Source: Pseudarthrobacter chlorophenolicus (GTDB taxonomy: Bacteria > Actinomycetota > Actinomycetes > Actinomycetales > Micrococcaceae). From it: a stretch of 64,000 nucleotides of DNA. The position numbers and the translations under genes are program-made. Each line of letters begins with the position of its first letter. The first letter of the stretch is position 1. This document shows, one piece after another, positions 29,272 through 37,456 of the stretch. Below the pieces are notes generated by a model. It was not told where the DNA came from. It saw only the letters and a list, made by a program, of their open reading frames with translations, and did not search any database. The stretch is taken from contig NZ_JZTW01000020.1 of NCBI RefSeq assembly GCF_000962805.1, forward strand, positions 1-64,000. Reading direction: 5' to 3'.

Positions 29272-30639
29272 ATGACGATGTCCCGCTCGCCGAAGCAACC
29301 CCCCAGGCCGAGCTTGCCGATGATTGCTGCGACGACGGCGGCACTGCCGGCGGTTGTCCTGTCGTCCCTGGCCCTCGCACAGCCGGCCACCGCCCAACAG
29401 CCGGCCAAACCGCTCCCCGCGACCCTGGCCGCAGCTATTAATGCGCAGGCAGCCGCCAAGGCTTCTGCCACGATCGTTCCGGCCTCATCTGTTTCCACCA
29501 CTATTCCGGCGGCCTTCAGGCCCGCGCAGAATTCCGCGCCTGCCGAATATACAGTCGCCCGCGGCGACACCATCAGCGCCATCGCAGGAAAATTCAACCT
29601 GAACACCGGGGAAGTGCTCAGGCTGAACAATCTGCAGGCGAACACCATCATTTACCCGGGTCAGAAGATCAAGCTGTCCGGCAGTCCTGCCCCGGCAGCC
29701 CCGGCCCCCGCCGCACCGGCCGCTGCCCCGGCTCCTGCCGCTGGCGCAACCTACACCGTGAAGCCAGGGGACACGCTGGGCGCTATCGCCGCCCGGCACA
29801 ACGTCAGCCTGGGAGATGTCTTCAGCTGGAACAACCTCAACATGAGGTCCATCATCTATCCGGGCCAAAAGATCAAGGTGGGCGCCGGCTCGCAGGCACC
29901 TGCGGCCGCAACGGCACCGGCGGCCTCACTCGCCAACACGTCAGCCCCGCAGGCACCGGCGGCCGGCTCCTACACCGTAAAGGTGGGCGACACCCTGTCA
30001 GCCATCGCATCGCGCCATGGGGTGAAGCTGCCCGAGCTCCTGTCCGCAAACGGGCTGAACCTCGGCTCCATCATCTACCCGGGCAATAAACTGAAAGTCC
30101 CCGGCTCCGGCTCGCAACCTGCTGCTGCGCAGCCGTCAGCGCCCGCCGCTCCGCTGGTACCGAGTTCCTTCCTCGGGTTCACCTATCCGCCGGCGGTGGT
30201 GAGCTCCGCCAACGAGAACAAGGCACTGCTGAATGCTTCCCCGGTCCCCTCCCGGGCCGAGATGCAGAACATCGTGGCGGACACCGCCCGCCGCATGGGT
30301 GTTGAGCCTTCACTGGCTCTGGCGTTCGCCTACCAGGAGTCCGGTTTCAACCAGCGCGCGGTCTCCCCCGCCAACGCCATCGGGACCATGCAGGTCATTC
30401 CCAGCTCCGGCCAGTGGGCCTCGGACCTGGTGGGCCGCAAACTGAACCTGCTTGATCCGTACGACAACGCCACGGCAGGTGTTGCCATCATCCGCCAGCT
30501 CCTTGCTACCAGCAAGGATCGGGACACGGCCATCGCAGGCTACTACCAGGGCCAGTATTCGGTCAGCAAGTACGGGATGTACGACGACACCAAAGCCTAC
30601 GTGGCGGCCATCAAGGCACACCAGAAGAACTTCGGCTAA
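29272..30639 (+). CDS. LysM-domain lytic transglycosylase
   Basis: Secreted peptidoglycan hydrolase (455 aa). A signal peptide of about 42 residues is followed by three LysM peptidoglycan-binding repeats at about 93-136, 161-203 and 234-276, each ending in a YPGQK/NK-type motif and separated by Ala/Pro linkers. The C-terminal SLT (soluble lytic transglycosylase) domain spans about 325-455, with catalytic Glu356 in YQESGFN and the supporting motif SPANAIGTMQV. It would cleave glycan strands during growth or separation. It is inserted between the Rv2175c-like and kinase genes relative to the mycobacterial order. A GAGGA ribosome-binding site precedes the ATG. Confidence 0.92.
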   Translation: MTMSRSPKQPPRPSLPMIAATTAALPAVVLSSLALAQPATAQQPAKPLPATLAAAINAQAAAKASATIVPASSVSTTIPAAFRPAQNSAPAEYTVARGDTISAIAGKFNLNTGEVLRLNNLQANTIIYPGQKIKLSGSPAPAAPAPAAPAAAPAPAAGATYTVKPGDTLGAIAARHNVSLGDVFSWNNLNMRSIIYPGQKIKVGAGSQAPAAATAPAASLANTSAPQAPAAGSYTVKVGDTLSAIASRHGVKLPELLSANGLNLGSIIYPGNKLKVPGSGSQPAAAQPSAPAAPLVPSSFLGFTYPPAVVSSANENKALLNASPVPSRAEMQNIVADTARRMGVEPSLALAFAYQESGFNQRAVSPANAIGTMQVIPSSGQWASDLVGRKLNLLDPYDNATAGVAIIRQLLATSKDRDTAIAGYYQGQYSVSKYGMYDDTKAYVAAIKAHQKNFG

Positions 30640-30679
30640 AGCCTTGGCCGGCCCGTATGACGGTGCCGGCAACTGCTGA

Positions 30680-30720
30680 TGGAACGGGTTCGGGCCGGTT
30701 GAAGGCCCGGACCCGTTCCA
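30680..30720 (+). terminator. Strong hairpin between transglycosylase and kinase genes
   Basis: A 17-bp stem (TGGAACGGGTTCGGGCC with GGCCCGGACCCGTTCCA, one G-T pair) closes a 7-base loop. It begins 41 bases after the transglycosylase stop and ends 20 bases before the kinase start. It lacks a T tract, so it may act as an mRNA barrier or attenuator as well as a terminator. Confidence 0.55.
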
Positions 30721-30739
30721 TTGCAACTAGGATCGGAGG

Positions 30740-32863
30740 GTGCAGGAAAACGTGTCTGACCCCCTTGTAGGAACGCTGGTGGATAACCGCTACGCCATCA
30801 GGTCCAAGCTGGCGCGGGGCGGCATGTCCACTGTGTACCTTGCCGAGGACCAGCGGCTGGAACGTGACGTAGCCCTGAAAGTGCTGCATCCCCACTTCTC
30901 CGCCGACGAAAGCTTTTTGGGCAGGCTGGGCCGTGAAGCCAAGGCCGCCGCGAAGCTGTCCCATCCCCACGTGGTGGGTGTCCTCGACCAGGGCAATGAC
31001 GGCCACACGACGTACCTGGTCATGGAGTACATCAAGGGACACACCCTGCGGGACGTCATGACTGACAAGGGCGCACTGCCGCCACGATTGGCGCTGGCCC
31101 TGATAGATCCGGTGGTGGAAGGCCTGGCGGCTGCGCACGCCGCCGGTTTCATCCACCGGGACGTCAAACCCGAGAACGTCCTGATCGCCGACGACGGCCG
31201 GATCAAGGTGGGCGACTTTGGCCTTGCCCGGGCCGTGACGACGTCCACCAGCAGCGGAGCGCTGATTGGAACGGTTGCCTACCTCTCCCCCGAGTTGGTG
31301 CTGGGCCGGCCCGCAGATGCCCGCAGTGACGTGTACTCCGTTGGCATCATGCTTTATGAAATGCTGACCGGTAAACAGCCCTTTGGCGGCGACGTACCCA
31401 TCCAGGTGGCCTACCAGCACGTCAACAGCACGGTGGGTCCCCCATCCGTGCTCGTTCCGGGCCTCGCAGCTGAAGTGGATGAACTGGTGCAGTGGTGCAC
31501 TGCGAACGATCCCGAGAACCGCCCGGTTGACGGTAGCGCACTGCTGCAGGAACTGCGCCACATCCGCACCAACCTGACAGATGCCGAACTCGACCTGCAG
31601 CCACCGGCAGCACTGGGAGCCCCACTTCACGGCCTGCCCGGGCCCACGGGGCGGCCGGGCGCAGCTGATTCCGCCAGCGGGCCCAGCCACACCGAGTTCA
31701 TCCCGCACATCAGCAACCAAACATCCGTCATGCCCGCCGGCCGTCCGGTGCAGCCTCCCTACCAGCCCGCAGGCCACGCCACGGCCGCCCGCAACCCGAC
31801 GGCGGCACCCCGCACCGGCCACACCCTCACCCCACCGGGCGAGGACGACAGTCCCGCCTGGGCCCCGGCTCCCCCCGCACTGAGCAAGCGAGCCCAGCGC
31901 AAGGCAGACAAAGACGAGGAGAAGGAACGGGCACGGGCTGCCGCAACACCGGCCCGGAGCCTGCGTGAGGGCAGCCCCCGGCGGAGGGGTATTCTGTGGA
32001 TTATCGTCCTGGTCATTGCTGCGCTGCTTGCCACTGGAGCGGGCTGGTTCTTCGGGATGGGTCCGGGCGCGGCGGCAGCCATCCCGGCGGTGGCCAACAG
32101 GACCGTAGCGGAGGCCCAGCAACTGCTGAGCGATGCAGGATTCCGTTCGACCACCAGCGACGTCTTCGATGATGCCGTCCCCAGCGGCCGGGTAGTAGGA
32201 AGCGACCCACAGGCAGGGGCGGAGATCCGCAAGTTCCAGCCGGTTTCGCTGCTCGTATCGAAGGGCCCACAGCTTTTCCCCCTGCCGCAACTGACGGCCG
32301 GCTCCCTCGACGAGGCCAAAAGCGCCCTCAACGCCGCTGGGATGGCGCTCGGCAAAGTAACCGAACAGTTTGATGAAGGGGCGCCGGCAGGGACTGTGCT
32401 CTCCCAGGATCCCGCCGCGGGCACTCCTGCCCGCCGGGGCACCGCTGTGGCCATGGTTGTCTCGAAGGGACCCGAGCCCATTGCCGTTCCCTCGGTGGTG
32501 GGGAAGGCTGAAAACCAGGCCGTTGACGCCATCGAGGCCGCAGGCCTGAAGGCGGAGGTCGCCAAGGACGAGGTCTTCGACCGGAAGGTCCCTGAAGGGG
32601 CCGTCGTCAGTCAAAGTCCTGCCAACGGAACGCTGACCCGCGGCGGAACGGTAACCCTGACCATTTCGAAGGGGCCCCGGATGGTGGAGGTCCCAAGCTT
32701 CATCGGCAAGCAGGCCGGGGATGCCGAACAAGCACTGCGGAAGCTCGGATTCGAAGTCCGGCTCAACAAGGTCCTTGGCGGATTCTTCGGCACCGTCAGG
32801 GATCAGGATCCCGTGGACACGGAAGTTCCCGAAGGGTCCGTCATCACCCTGACAGTGGTGTAG
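30740..32863 (+). CDS. pknL: PASTA serine/threonine protein kinase, PknL-like
   Basis: Membrane Ser/Thr kinase (707 aa). The N-terminal Hanks kinase has the glycine loop ARGGMSTVYLAED, catalytic Lys47, HRDVKPEN with Asp141, DFG at 159-161 and an activation loop rich in Ser/Thr. A Pro-rich juxtamembrane region at about 280-415 leads to one transmembrane helix at about 417-440, then four PASTA domains to the C-terminus that are expected to bind lipid II or muropeptides. The gene order with Rv2175c-like and DAHP synthase identifies the PknL slot; the M. tuberculosis PknL lacks PASTA but corynebacterial PknL has them. GTG at 30740 is adjacent to GGAGG; GTG at 30752 may be the true start. Confidence 0.93.
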   Translation: MQENVSDPLVGTLVDNRYAIRSKLARGGMSTVYLAEDQRLERDVALKVLHPHFSADESFLGRLGREAKAAAKLSHPHVVGVLDQGNDGHTTYLVMEYIKGHTLRDVMTDKGALPPRLALALIDPVVEGLAAAHAAGFIHRDVKPENVLIADDGRIKVGDFGLARAVTTSTSSGALIGTVAYLSPELVLGRPADARSDVYSVGIMLYEMLTGKQPFGGDVPIQVAYQHVNSTVGPPSVLVPGLAAEVDELVQWCTANDPENRPVDGSALLQELRHIRTNLTDAELDLQPPAALGAPLHGLPGPTGRPGAADSASGPSHTEFIPHISNQTSVMPAGRPVQPPYQPAGHATAARNPTAAPRTGHTLTPPGEDDSPAWAPAPPALSKRAQRKADKDEEKERARAAATPARSLREGSPRRRGILWIIVLVIAALLATGAGWFFGMGPGAAAAIPAVANRTVAEAQQLLSDAGFRSTTSDVFDDAVPSGRVVGSDPQAGAEIRKFQPVSLLVSKGPQLFPLPQLTAGSLDEAKSALNAAGMALGKVTEQFDEGAPAGTVLSQDPAAGTPARRGTAVAMVVSKGPEPIAVPSVVGKAENQAVDAIEAAGLKAEVAKDEVFDRKVPEGAVVSQSPANGTLTRGGTVTLTISKGPRMVEVPSFIGKQAGDAEQALRKLGFEVRLNKVLGGFFGTVRDQDPVDTEVPEGSVITLTVV

Positions 32864-32883
32864 AACGCCTCGGAAGTGCAAGA

Positions 32884-32912
32884 GGCGCGGCCCGGATGAC
32901 CCGGGCCGCGCC
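32884..32912. terminator. Bidirectional terminator between kinase and DAHP synthase genes
   Basis: A perfect 12-bp GC stem GGCGCGGCCCGG/CCGGGCCGCGCC closes a short loop between two convergent genes. T residues flank it on the plus side only weakly. Confidence 0.7.
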
Positions 32913-32939
32913 TTCTGGCACGGTCTTTTGAAGCTGCCG

Positions 32940-34334
32940 TCAGTTCTTGGCGAGTGCCCCGGCCACCAGGAAGGCCATTTCGAGTGACTGCATGTGGTTC
33001 AGGCGGGGATCGCAGACGGACTCGTAACGGTCCAGGAACGCGTCCTGGTCGATCGGGTCCGCACCGCCCAGGCACTCCGCAACGTCGTCGCCGGTCATCT
33101 CGGCGTGCAGGCCGCCCGGTACGGTGCCCAGGGCGTGGTGCACCTCGAAGAAGCCGCGCACCTCGTCGATGACGTCGTCGAAATTGCGGGTCTTGTAACC
33201 GTTCGGTGAGGTGACGGTGTTGCCGTGCATGGGGTCGGTGACCCACAGGACCTGGGCGCCGGATGCCGTGACCTTTTCGACGACGGCGGGCAGCTTTTCA
33301 CGGATGTTGCCGGCTCCCATGCGGGTGATGAAGGTCAGGCGGCCCGGTTCGCGTTCCGGGTCCAGCTTGTCGATGAGCCGCAGGGCGTCATCGCCGGTGG
33401 TGGACGGTCCAAGTTTCACACCGATGGGGTTGCGCACGCGCGACAGGAAGTCGACGTGGGCGTGGTCGAGCTCGCGGGTCCGCTCCCCGATCCACAGGAA
33501 GTGTGCCGACGTGTCGTAGGGGAAGCCCGTCCGCGAGTCGATCCGGGTCAGAGCGCGTTCGTAGTCAAGCAGCAGGGCTTCGTGGCTGGCGAAGAACTCC
33601 ACGCGCTTGAGGGCCTCGAAGTCCGCGCCGCAGGAATCCATGAACTTGATGGCGCGGTCGATGTCCCTCGCCAGGGATTCGTAGCGGGCGTGCGCGGGGT
33701 TCTCGGTGAAGCCCTTGTTCCACTGGTGGACGGACCGGAGGTCGGCAAAACCACCCTGTGTGAAGGCGCGGATGAGGTTCAGGGTGGACGCGGAAGTGTG
33801 GTAGGCCCGCAGCATCCGGGACGCGTCGTGGCCCCGGGACTCGGGGGTGAATTCGTATCCGTTGACGATGTCACCCCGGTAAGCCGGAAGAGTCACGCCG
33901 TCCCGGGTTTCGTCATTGGAGGAACGGGGCTTGGCGAACTGCCCTGCCATCCGGCCCATCTTGATCACAGGCATGGCCGCGCCGTAGGTCAGTACCACCG
34001 CCATCTGGAGGATGGTCTTCACCCGGGCGCTGATCTTGTCCGCAGTGGCGGCCTCAAAGGTCTCCGCGCAGTCGCCGCCCTGAAGGAGGAATGCCTTGCC
34101 CTGCGCTGCTGCGGCCAGGCGCTCCCGGAGCACGTCCACTTCGCCGGCGAACACCAGCGGCGGCAGCACCGAAAGCTCCTTCACGGAGGCATCGAACACC
34201 TCCCTGTCCTGCCAGCTGGGCTGCTGGGAAATGGGCAGCTCGCGCCAGTCGTCAAGTCCGGGATAGGTGGCGGCGCCGCTCTGGGAGTTGCCGGACAGCG
34301 GAAAGGCGGGGTTTGCAGATAGCTGAGTCACCAT
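32940..34334 (-). CDS. aroG: Class II DAHP synthase
   Basis: 3-deoxy-D-arabino-heptulosonate 7-phosphate synthase of the class II (plant/AroG-II) type, 464 aa, condensing phosphoenolpyruvate and erythrose 4-phosphate as the first step of the shikimate pathway. Characteristic segments are GGDCAETFE near residue 86, RAYHTSASTLNLIRAF and SCGADFEALKRVEFFASHE. It occupies the Rv2178c position. Neither of the two possible starts (ATG 34334, GTG 34331) has a ribosome-binding site; a GATAGT/TAGTCT -10 box lies just upstream, so the mRNA is probably leaderless. Confidence 0.95.
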   Translation of the reverse strand: MVTQLSANPAFPLSGNSQSGAATYPGLDDWRELPISQQPSWQDREVFDASVKELSVLPPLVFAGEVDVLRERLAAAAQGKAFLLQGGDCAETFEAATADKISARVKTILQMAVVLTYGAAMPVIKMGRMAGQFAKPRSSNDETRDGVTLPAYRGDIVNGYEFTPESRGHDASRMLRAYHTSASTLNLIRAFTQGGFADLRSVHQWNKGFTENPAHARYESLARDIDRAIKFMDSCGADFEALKRVEFFASHEALLLDYERALTRIDSRTGFPYDTSAHFLWIGERTRELDHAHVDFLSRVRNPIGVKLGPSTTGDDALRLIDKLDPEREPGRLTFITRMGAGNIREKLPAVVEKVTASGAQVLWVTDPMHGNTVTSPNGYKTRNFDDVIDEVRGFFEVHHALGTVPGGLHAEMTGDDVAECLGGADPIDQDAFLDRYESVCDPRLNHMQSLEMAFLVAGALAKN

Positions 34335-34337
34335 CTA

Positions 34338-34345
34338 AGACTATC
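34338..34345 (-). promoter_or_regulatory. -10 box for leaderless DAHP synthase transcript
   Basis: Minus-strand GATAGT (34340-34345) or the overlapping TAGTCT (34338-34343) lies 5-7 bases from the ATG at 34334 and GTG at 34331. No Shine-Dalgarno sequence is present. The geometry fits a transcript that starts on the start codon. Confidence 0.45.
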
Positions 34346-34442
34346 GTCCGCGCAGGTCGGCTGGACACCGTGCCGTCACGGTTCCCGGCCCTTGCGTCAC
34401 AACGGACGGACGGCACCGGGCGGCCATCAGCCAGGCACACGA

Positions 34443-35210
34443 TCAGCGTGCCACGGGCTCCCCGCCGGAGTCGTCTCCGCGGGCTGGCGGCGAGGCCAGG
34501 GGCTCCGCTGAGGCGGCAGCCTCGCCGGGCTTGCCGGCGAGGCGCAGCTTAACCACGGCAGCGTATTCGTCCACGTATTCCTGCCCGGACAGCCGCTGCA
34601 GTTCCAGCATGATGCGGTCCGCCACAATCCGCTGGGTGCCACGGTCCTCGGCCTGGACCTCGTAGCTGCTGAAGTCAAGCGGTTCACCGAAGATCATGCC
34701 GATCCGCCGGATGTTGGGGAGCCGCTTTCCGATGGGTTGCACCTTGTCCGTGCCGATCATCGCTACGGGAATGACAGGGACCCCGGCCTGGAGGGCCAGC
34801 CTGGCGACACCCACCTTGCCCCGGTACAGCTTGGAATCGGGACTCCTGGTTCCTTCCGGGTAAATCCCCAAGAGCCCACCGTGGGTCAGTACGTCCATGC
34901 CGGCGCTGAGGGAGGCGGCAGAGGCTGCGCCGCCGGACCTGTCCATGGGCAACTGGTTGGTGAGCCGAAAGAAGAGCGCTGTCAGGCGGCCCTTGATTCC
35001 GGTGCCGGTGAAGTATTCGGACTTGGCCAGGAAAACCACCGGGCGGCGGACCATTAATGGCATGAAGATCGAGTCGGAAAAGGACAGGTGGTTCGAAGCG
35101 ATAATCGCGGCGCCCTCGGCCGGAATGTTGTCCAGGCCCTTCACCCAGGGGCGGAAAAGAAGCTTCAGAACAGGACCGAGGAAGATCCTCTTCATGACCC
35201 AATAAAACAC
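34443..35210 (-). CDS. 1-acyl-glycerol-3-phosphate acyltransferase (PlsC family)
   Basis: Membrane-associated lysophosphatidate acyltransferase-like enzyme (255 aa) of phospholipid synthesis. The HX4D catalytic motif is NHLSFSD with H41 and D46, and the acceptor motif YPEGTRSPD has E119. GTG at 35210 has a GAGAGG ribosome-binding site about 8 bases upstream; an internal ATG at 35195 is possible. It corresponds in position to Rv2182c. The C-terminus is an Ala/Pro-rich tail. A second paralogue lies at 51964. Confidence 0.9.
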   Translation of the reverse strand: MFYWVMKRIFLGPVLKLLFRPWVKGLDNIPAEGAAIIASNHLSFSDSIFMPLMVRRPVVFLAKSEYFTGTGIKGRLTALFFRLTNQLPMDRSGGAASAASLSAGMDVLTHGGLLGIYPEGTRSPDSKLYRGKVGVARLALQAGVPVIPVAMIGTDKVQPIGKRLPNIRRIGMIFGEPLDFSSYEVQAEDRGTQRIVADRIMLELQRLSGQEYVDEYAAVVKLRLAGKPGEAAASAEPLASPPARGDDSGGEPVAR

Positions 35211-35322
35211 GCGGTGAACCTCTCGGAAGGTCGGCCCCAGGCTCCGCTCCGGGCCTGTCTCAGCAGTTCAGATGCAACCCTACTCTAGTGAGATTTATCC
35301 GGAACAGTGACACGATGTAGGC

Positions 35323-36111
35323 ATGACTGAAAGCAGCACGCCGCCCCGCCCCGCCGCCTACAGTTATCCCGGCCATGGTCCCAATGCGGACATCGGCATC
35401 GCCATTTGCCACGGCTTCACGGGCAGCCCGCTCAGCGTACTGCCGTGGGCGGAGCATCTCGCCGCCCAGGGCTACGCGGTGACCGTGCCCTTGCTGCCTG
35501 GCCACGGAACGGACTGGCGGCAACTTGCGCAGACGGGGTGGCGCGACTGGTTCGGCAGTTTCGAGGCCGCCTACCTCGATCTGTCCGCCAGGACATCCAC
35601 CTGTTTCGTGGCCGGCCTGTCCATGGGCGGCGCAGTGGCCCTGCTGACCGCCGCCAGGCACAAGACCGCCGGCGTGAGCATCGTCAACCCCGGCCTGAGC
35701 TTCTATGACCGGCGCGTCCGGGTCATCGGGCTGCTGAAGTACTTCCAGCGCACCACCATCCCCATTCCGGAAGAACACTCGACGGCGCCGGCCACGGAGG
35801 ACGGCGACTACTCGCGGACACCCCTGGCAGCCGTGCACGAACTCAAGAAGCTGTTCAACGCAACGCTCCGGGAGCTGCCCGCGGTCACTGCACCGGTGCA
35901 GGTCTTCAAATCCGTGACCGATGAGGTGGTACCGCCCACCTCCCTGGAACTGCTGAGGGCACGGCTGCGTGACAGGGTGTCGGAGGTGGTTGAACTTGCG
36001 GGCAGCGGCCACGTGGCTACGCTGGACGTGGACGCGCCGGAAATCTTCGCCCGATCCAGCGAGTTCTTCCGCGACCATTCCCGCCAATCCAGCCCCTCGG
36101 AGACCCCATGA
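35323..36111 (+). CDS. Alpha/beta hydrolase, carboxylesterase-like (first of a tandem pair)
   Basis: Cytoplasmic alpha/beta hydrolase (262 aa) of the thermophilic carboxylesterase/monoglyceride lipase type. The oxyanion region is ICHGFTGSP at about 28-35, the nucleophile Ser100 lies in AGLSMGG, and the catalytic His is in GSGHVATLD near residue 231. No signal peptide is seen. The stop overlaps the next hydrolase gene by 4 bases (ATGA). Given the acyltransferase and FadD15-like neighbours, an acyl-ester substrate is plausible, but the natural substrate is unknown. Confidence 0.87.
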   Translation: MTESSTPPRPAAYSYPGHGPNADIGIAICHGFTGSPLSVLPWAEHLAAQGYAVTVPLLPGHGTDWRQLAQTGWRDWFGSFEAAYLDLSARTSTCFVAGLSMGGAVALLTAARHKTAGVSIVNPGLSFYDRRVRVIGLLKYFQRTTIPIPEEHSTAPATEDGDYSRTPLAAVHELKKLFNATLRELPAVTAPVQVFKSVTDEVVPPTSLELLRARLRDRVSEVVELAGSGHVATLDVDAPEIFARSSEFFRDHSRQSSPSETP

Positions 36112-36923
36112 CTGCCGGCCCGGACCACAGTCCCTTCAGCAGTGCCACCAGCGGCACCGGGCCGCGCGCCGGTGTCGTGCTCTCGCATGGGTTCACGGGC
36201 AGCCCGCACAGCCTGCGCGGCTGGGCGCAGGCGCTTGCAGGGGCCGGCTTCGCGGTCCGGATGCCGCTCCTGCCCGGCCATGGCACCAGCTGGCAGGAAC
36301 TGTCCCGCACGCGGTGGCAACAATGGCACGGCGCCCTGGATGATGCGTTCCTGGAACTCGATGCCGAATGCGAGCACGTTTTTGCTGCCGGGCTAAGCAT
36401 GGGCGGCGCCCTTGCGCTGCGGGTCGCCGCCACGCGGCCGGTAGCCGGCGTGGTCCTGGTGAACCCCGGGCTGGTGATTGATGACCCGCGCGCTCCGTTG
36501 GCGGGCATCCTGAAGCTGGTCATGAAAAGCACCCCCGCCATCGCCAACGACATCCTGAAGGCTGGTATCGATGAAGGTGCCTATCCACGCACGCCCGTCG
36601 CCGCAGCCCACGAACTGAACAAGATGTTCAAGGACACCGCCCGACTGCTTCCCCGAATAACGGCACCGGTGCAGGTCTACCGGTCCACCGTGGACCACGT
36701 GGTGTCGGATACGAGTATTTCCGTCCTGCGCCGCGGCCTGACTCATGCGCCGCTGGAGCTGGTCCGGCTGGAGAACAGCTACCACGTGGCCACCATGGAC
36801 AATGACGCCGAACAGATATTCCAGGGTTCGGTGGATTTCATCCGGGGCGTGCTTGCTGCGTTGGCGCCCGGCGCAGCGGCCCCAGTACCCGGGTCCGGGG
36901 AGGCCGGAAATGAACAGGCCTGA
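36108..36923 (+). CDS. Alpha/beta hydrolase, carboxylesterase-like (second of a tandem pair)
   Basis: Paralogue of the preceding gene (271 aa). LSHGFTGSPHSLRGWA matches the oxyanion segment of its partner, the nucleophile is Ser97 in AGLSMGG, and the catalytic His is in SYHVATMD. The two proteins share the PLLPGHGT segment and the NPGL turn after the second strand, consistent with an old tandem duplication. It overlaps the small membrane protein gene downstream by 14 bases, so the three genes form one transcription unit. Confidence 0.87.
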   Translation: MTAGPDHSPFSSATSGTGPRAGVVLSHGFTGSPHSLRGWAQALAGAGFAVRMPLLPGHGTSWQELSRTRWQQWHGALDDAFLELDAECEHVFAAGLSMGGALALRVAATRPVAGVVLVNPGLVIDDPRAPLAGILKLVMKSTPAIANDILKAGIDEGAYPRTPVAAAHELNKMFKDTARLLPRITAPVQVYRSTVDHVVSDTSISVLRRGLTHAPLELVRLENSYHVATMDNDAEQIFQGSVDFIRGVLAALAPGAAAPVPGSGEAGNEQA

Positions 36924-37452
36924 TTCCGGATCCGCGGACCAGGGCGCCAACCAGGACGACGCCGTCTGGCTCGACCTGGTGGCACGGCTGGAGTCGGACA
37001 CTCCGCCGCCGGAACGCAACGTGCCGGATACTGTTGCCAGACCGGCCCCGCCGGCCACCTTCCGCGACTTTGATCCCCTCAACTTGTCCGGCGCCGCACC
37101 CGTGGAACGTTCGGCCGCCGAGCGCAAGGACAGCCAACGCGGAGAGCCCGGCGATGACGGTACGCCGGAGGCTCCACCGGCCGGCCCGCGCGACTATGGC
37201 GTTGAGGACGAGGGAGACGACTTCGTGCCGGAAGAGCCACCCAGCCTTTCGGGGACAGACCCCCTGACCATGCTGGCCTGGCTGGCCGCGGTGGGCGGGC
37301 CCATTGCGCTGCTGCTGTCCACGATGTTCTGGCGGTCGGCGCCCGTGCTGGCCATATGGGGCATCGTCGCTGCATTCGTTGCCGGCACGGTGTACCTCAT
37401 CATGAAGCTTCCGCAGGAGAAGGACGAGGACGACGACGGCGCCCGGGTCTGA
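36910..37452 (+). CDS. Small membrane protein with acidic N-terminus
   Basis: Protein of 180 aa with no family I can name. The first 110 residues are hydrophilic, rich in Asp, Glu and Pro, and probably disordered. Two transmembrane segments follow at about 116-136 and 141-161, ending in a charged tail (KLPQEKDEDDDG). ATG at 36910 overlaps the hydrolase stop by 14 bases. The gene ends 4 bases from the convergent ROK kinase gene with no terminator between. Similar two-helix proteins are common beside esterase genes in Micrococcaceae, but that is impression, not a search. Confidence 0.78.
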   Translation: MNRPDSGSADQGANQDDAVWLDLVARLESDTPPPERNVPDTVARPAPPATFRDFDPLNLSGAAPVERSAAERKDSQRGEPGDDGTPEAPPAGPRDYGVEDEGDDFVPEEPPSLSGTDPLTMLAWLAAVGGPIALLLSTMFWRSAPVLAIWGIVAAFVAGTVYLIMKLPQEKDEDDDGARV

Positions 37453-37456
37453 GCGG

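Noticed and set aside
30611..32881. A minus-strand open frame of about 756 codons opposite the PASTA kinase
   Set aside because: The kinase on the other strand has complete catalytic and PASTA motifs; this frame is a GC-skew shadow.
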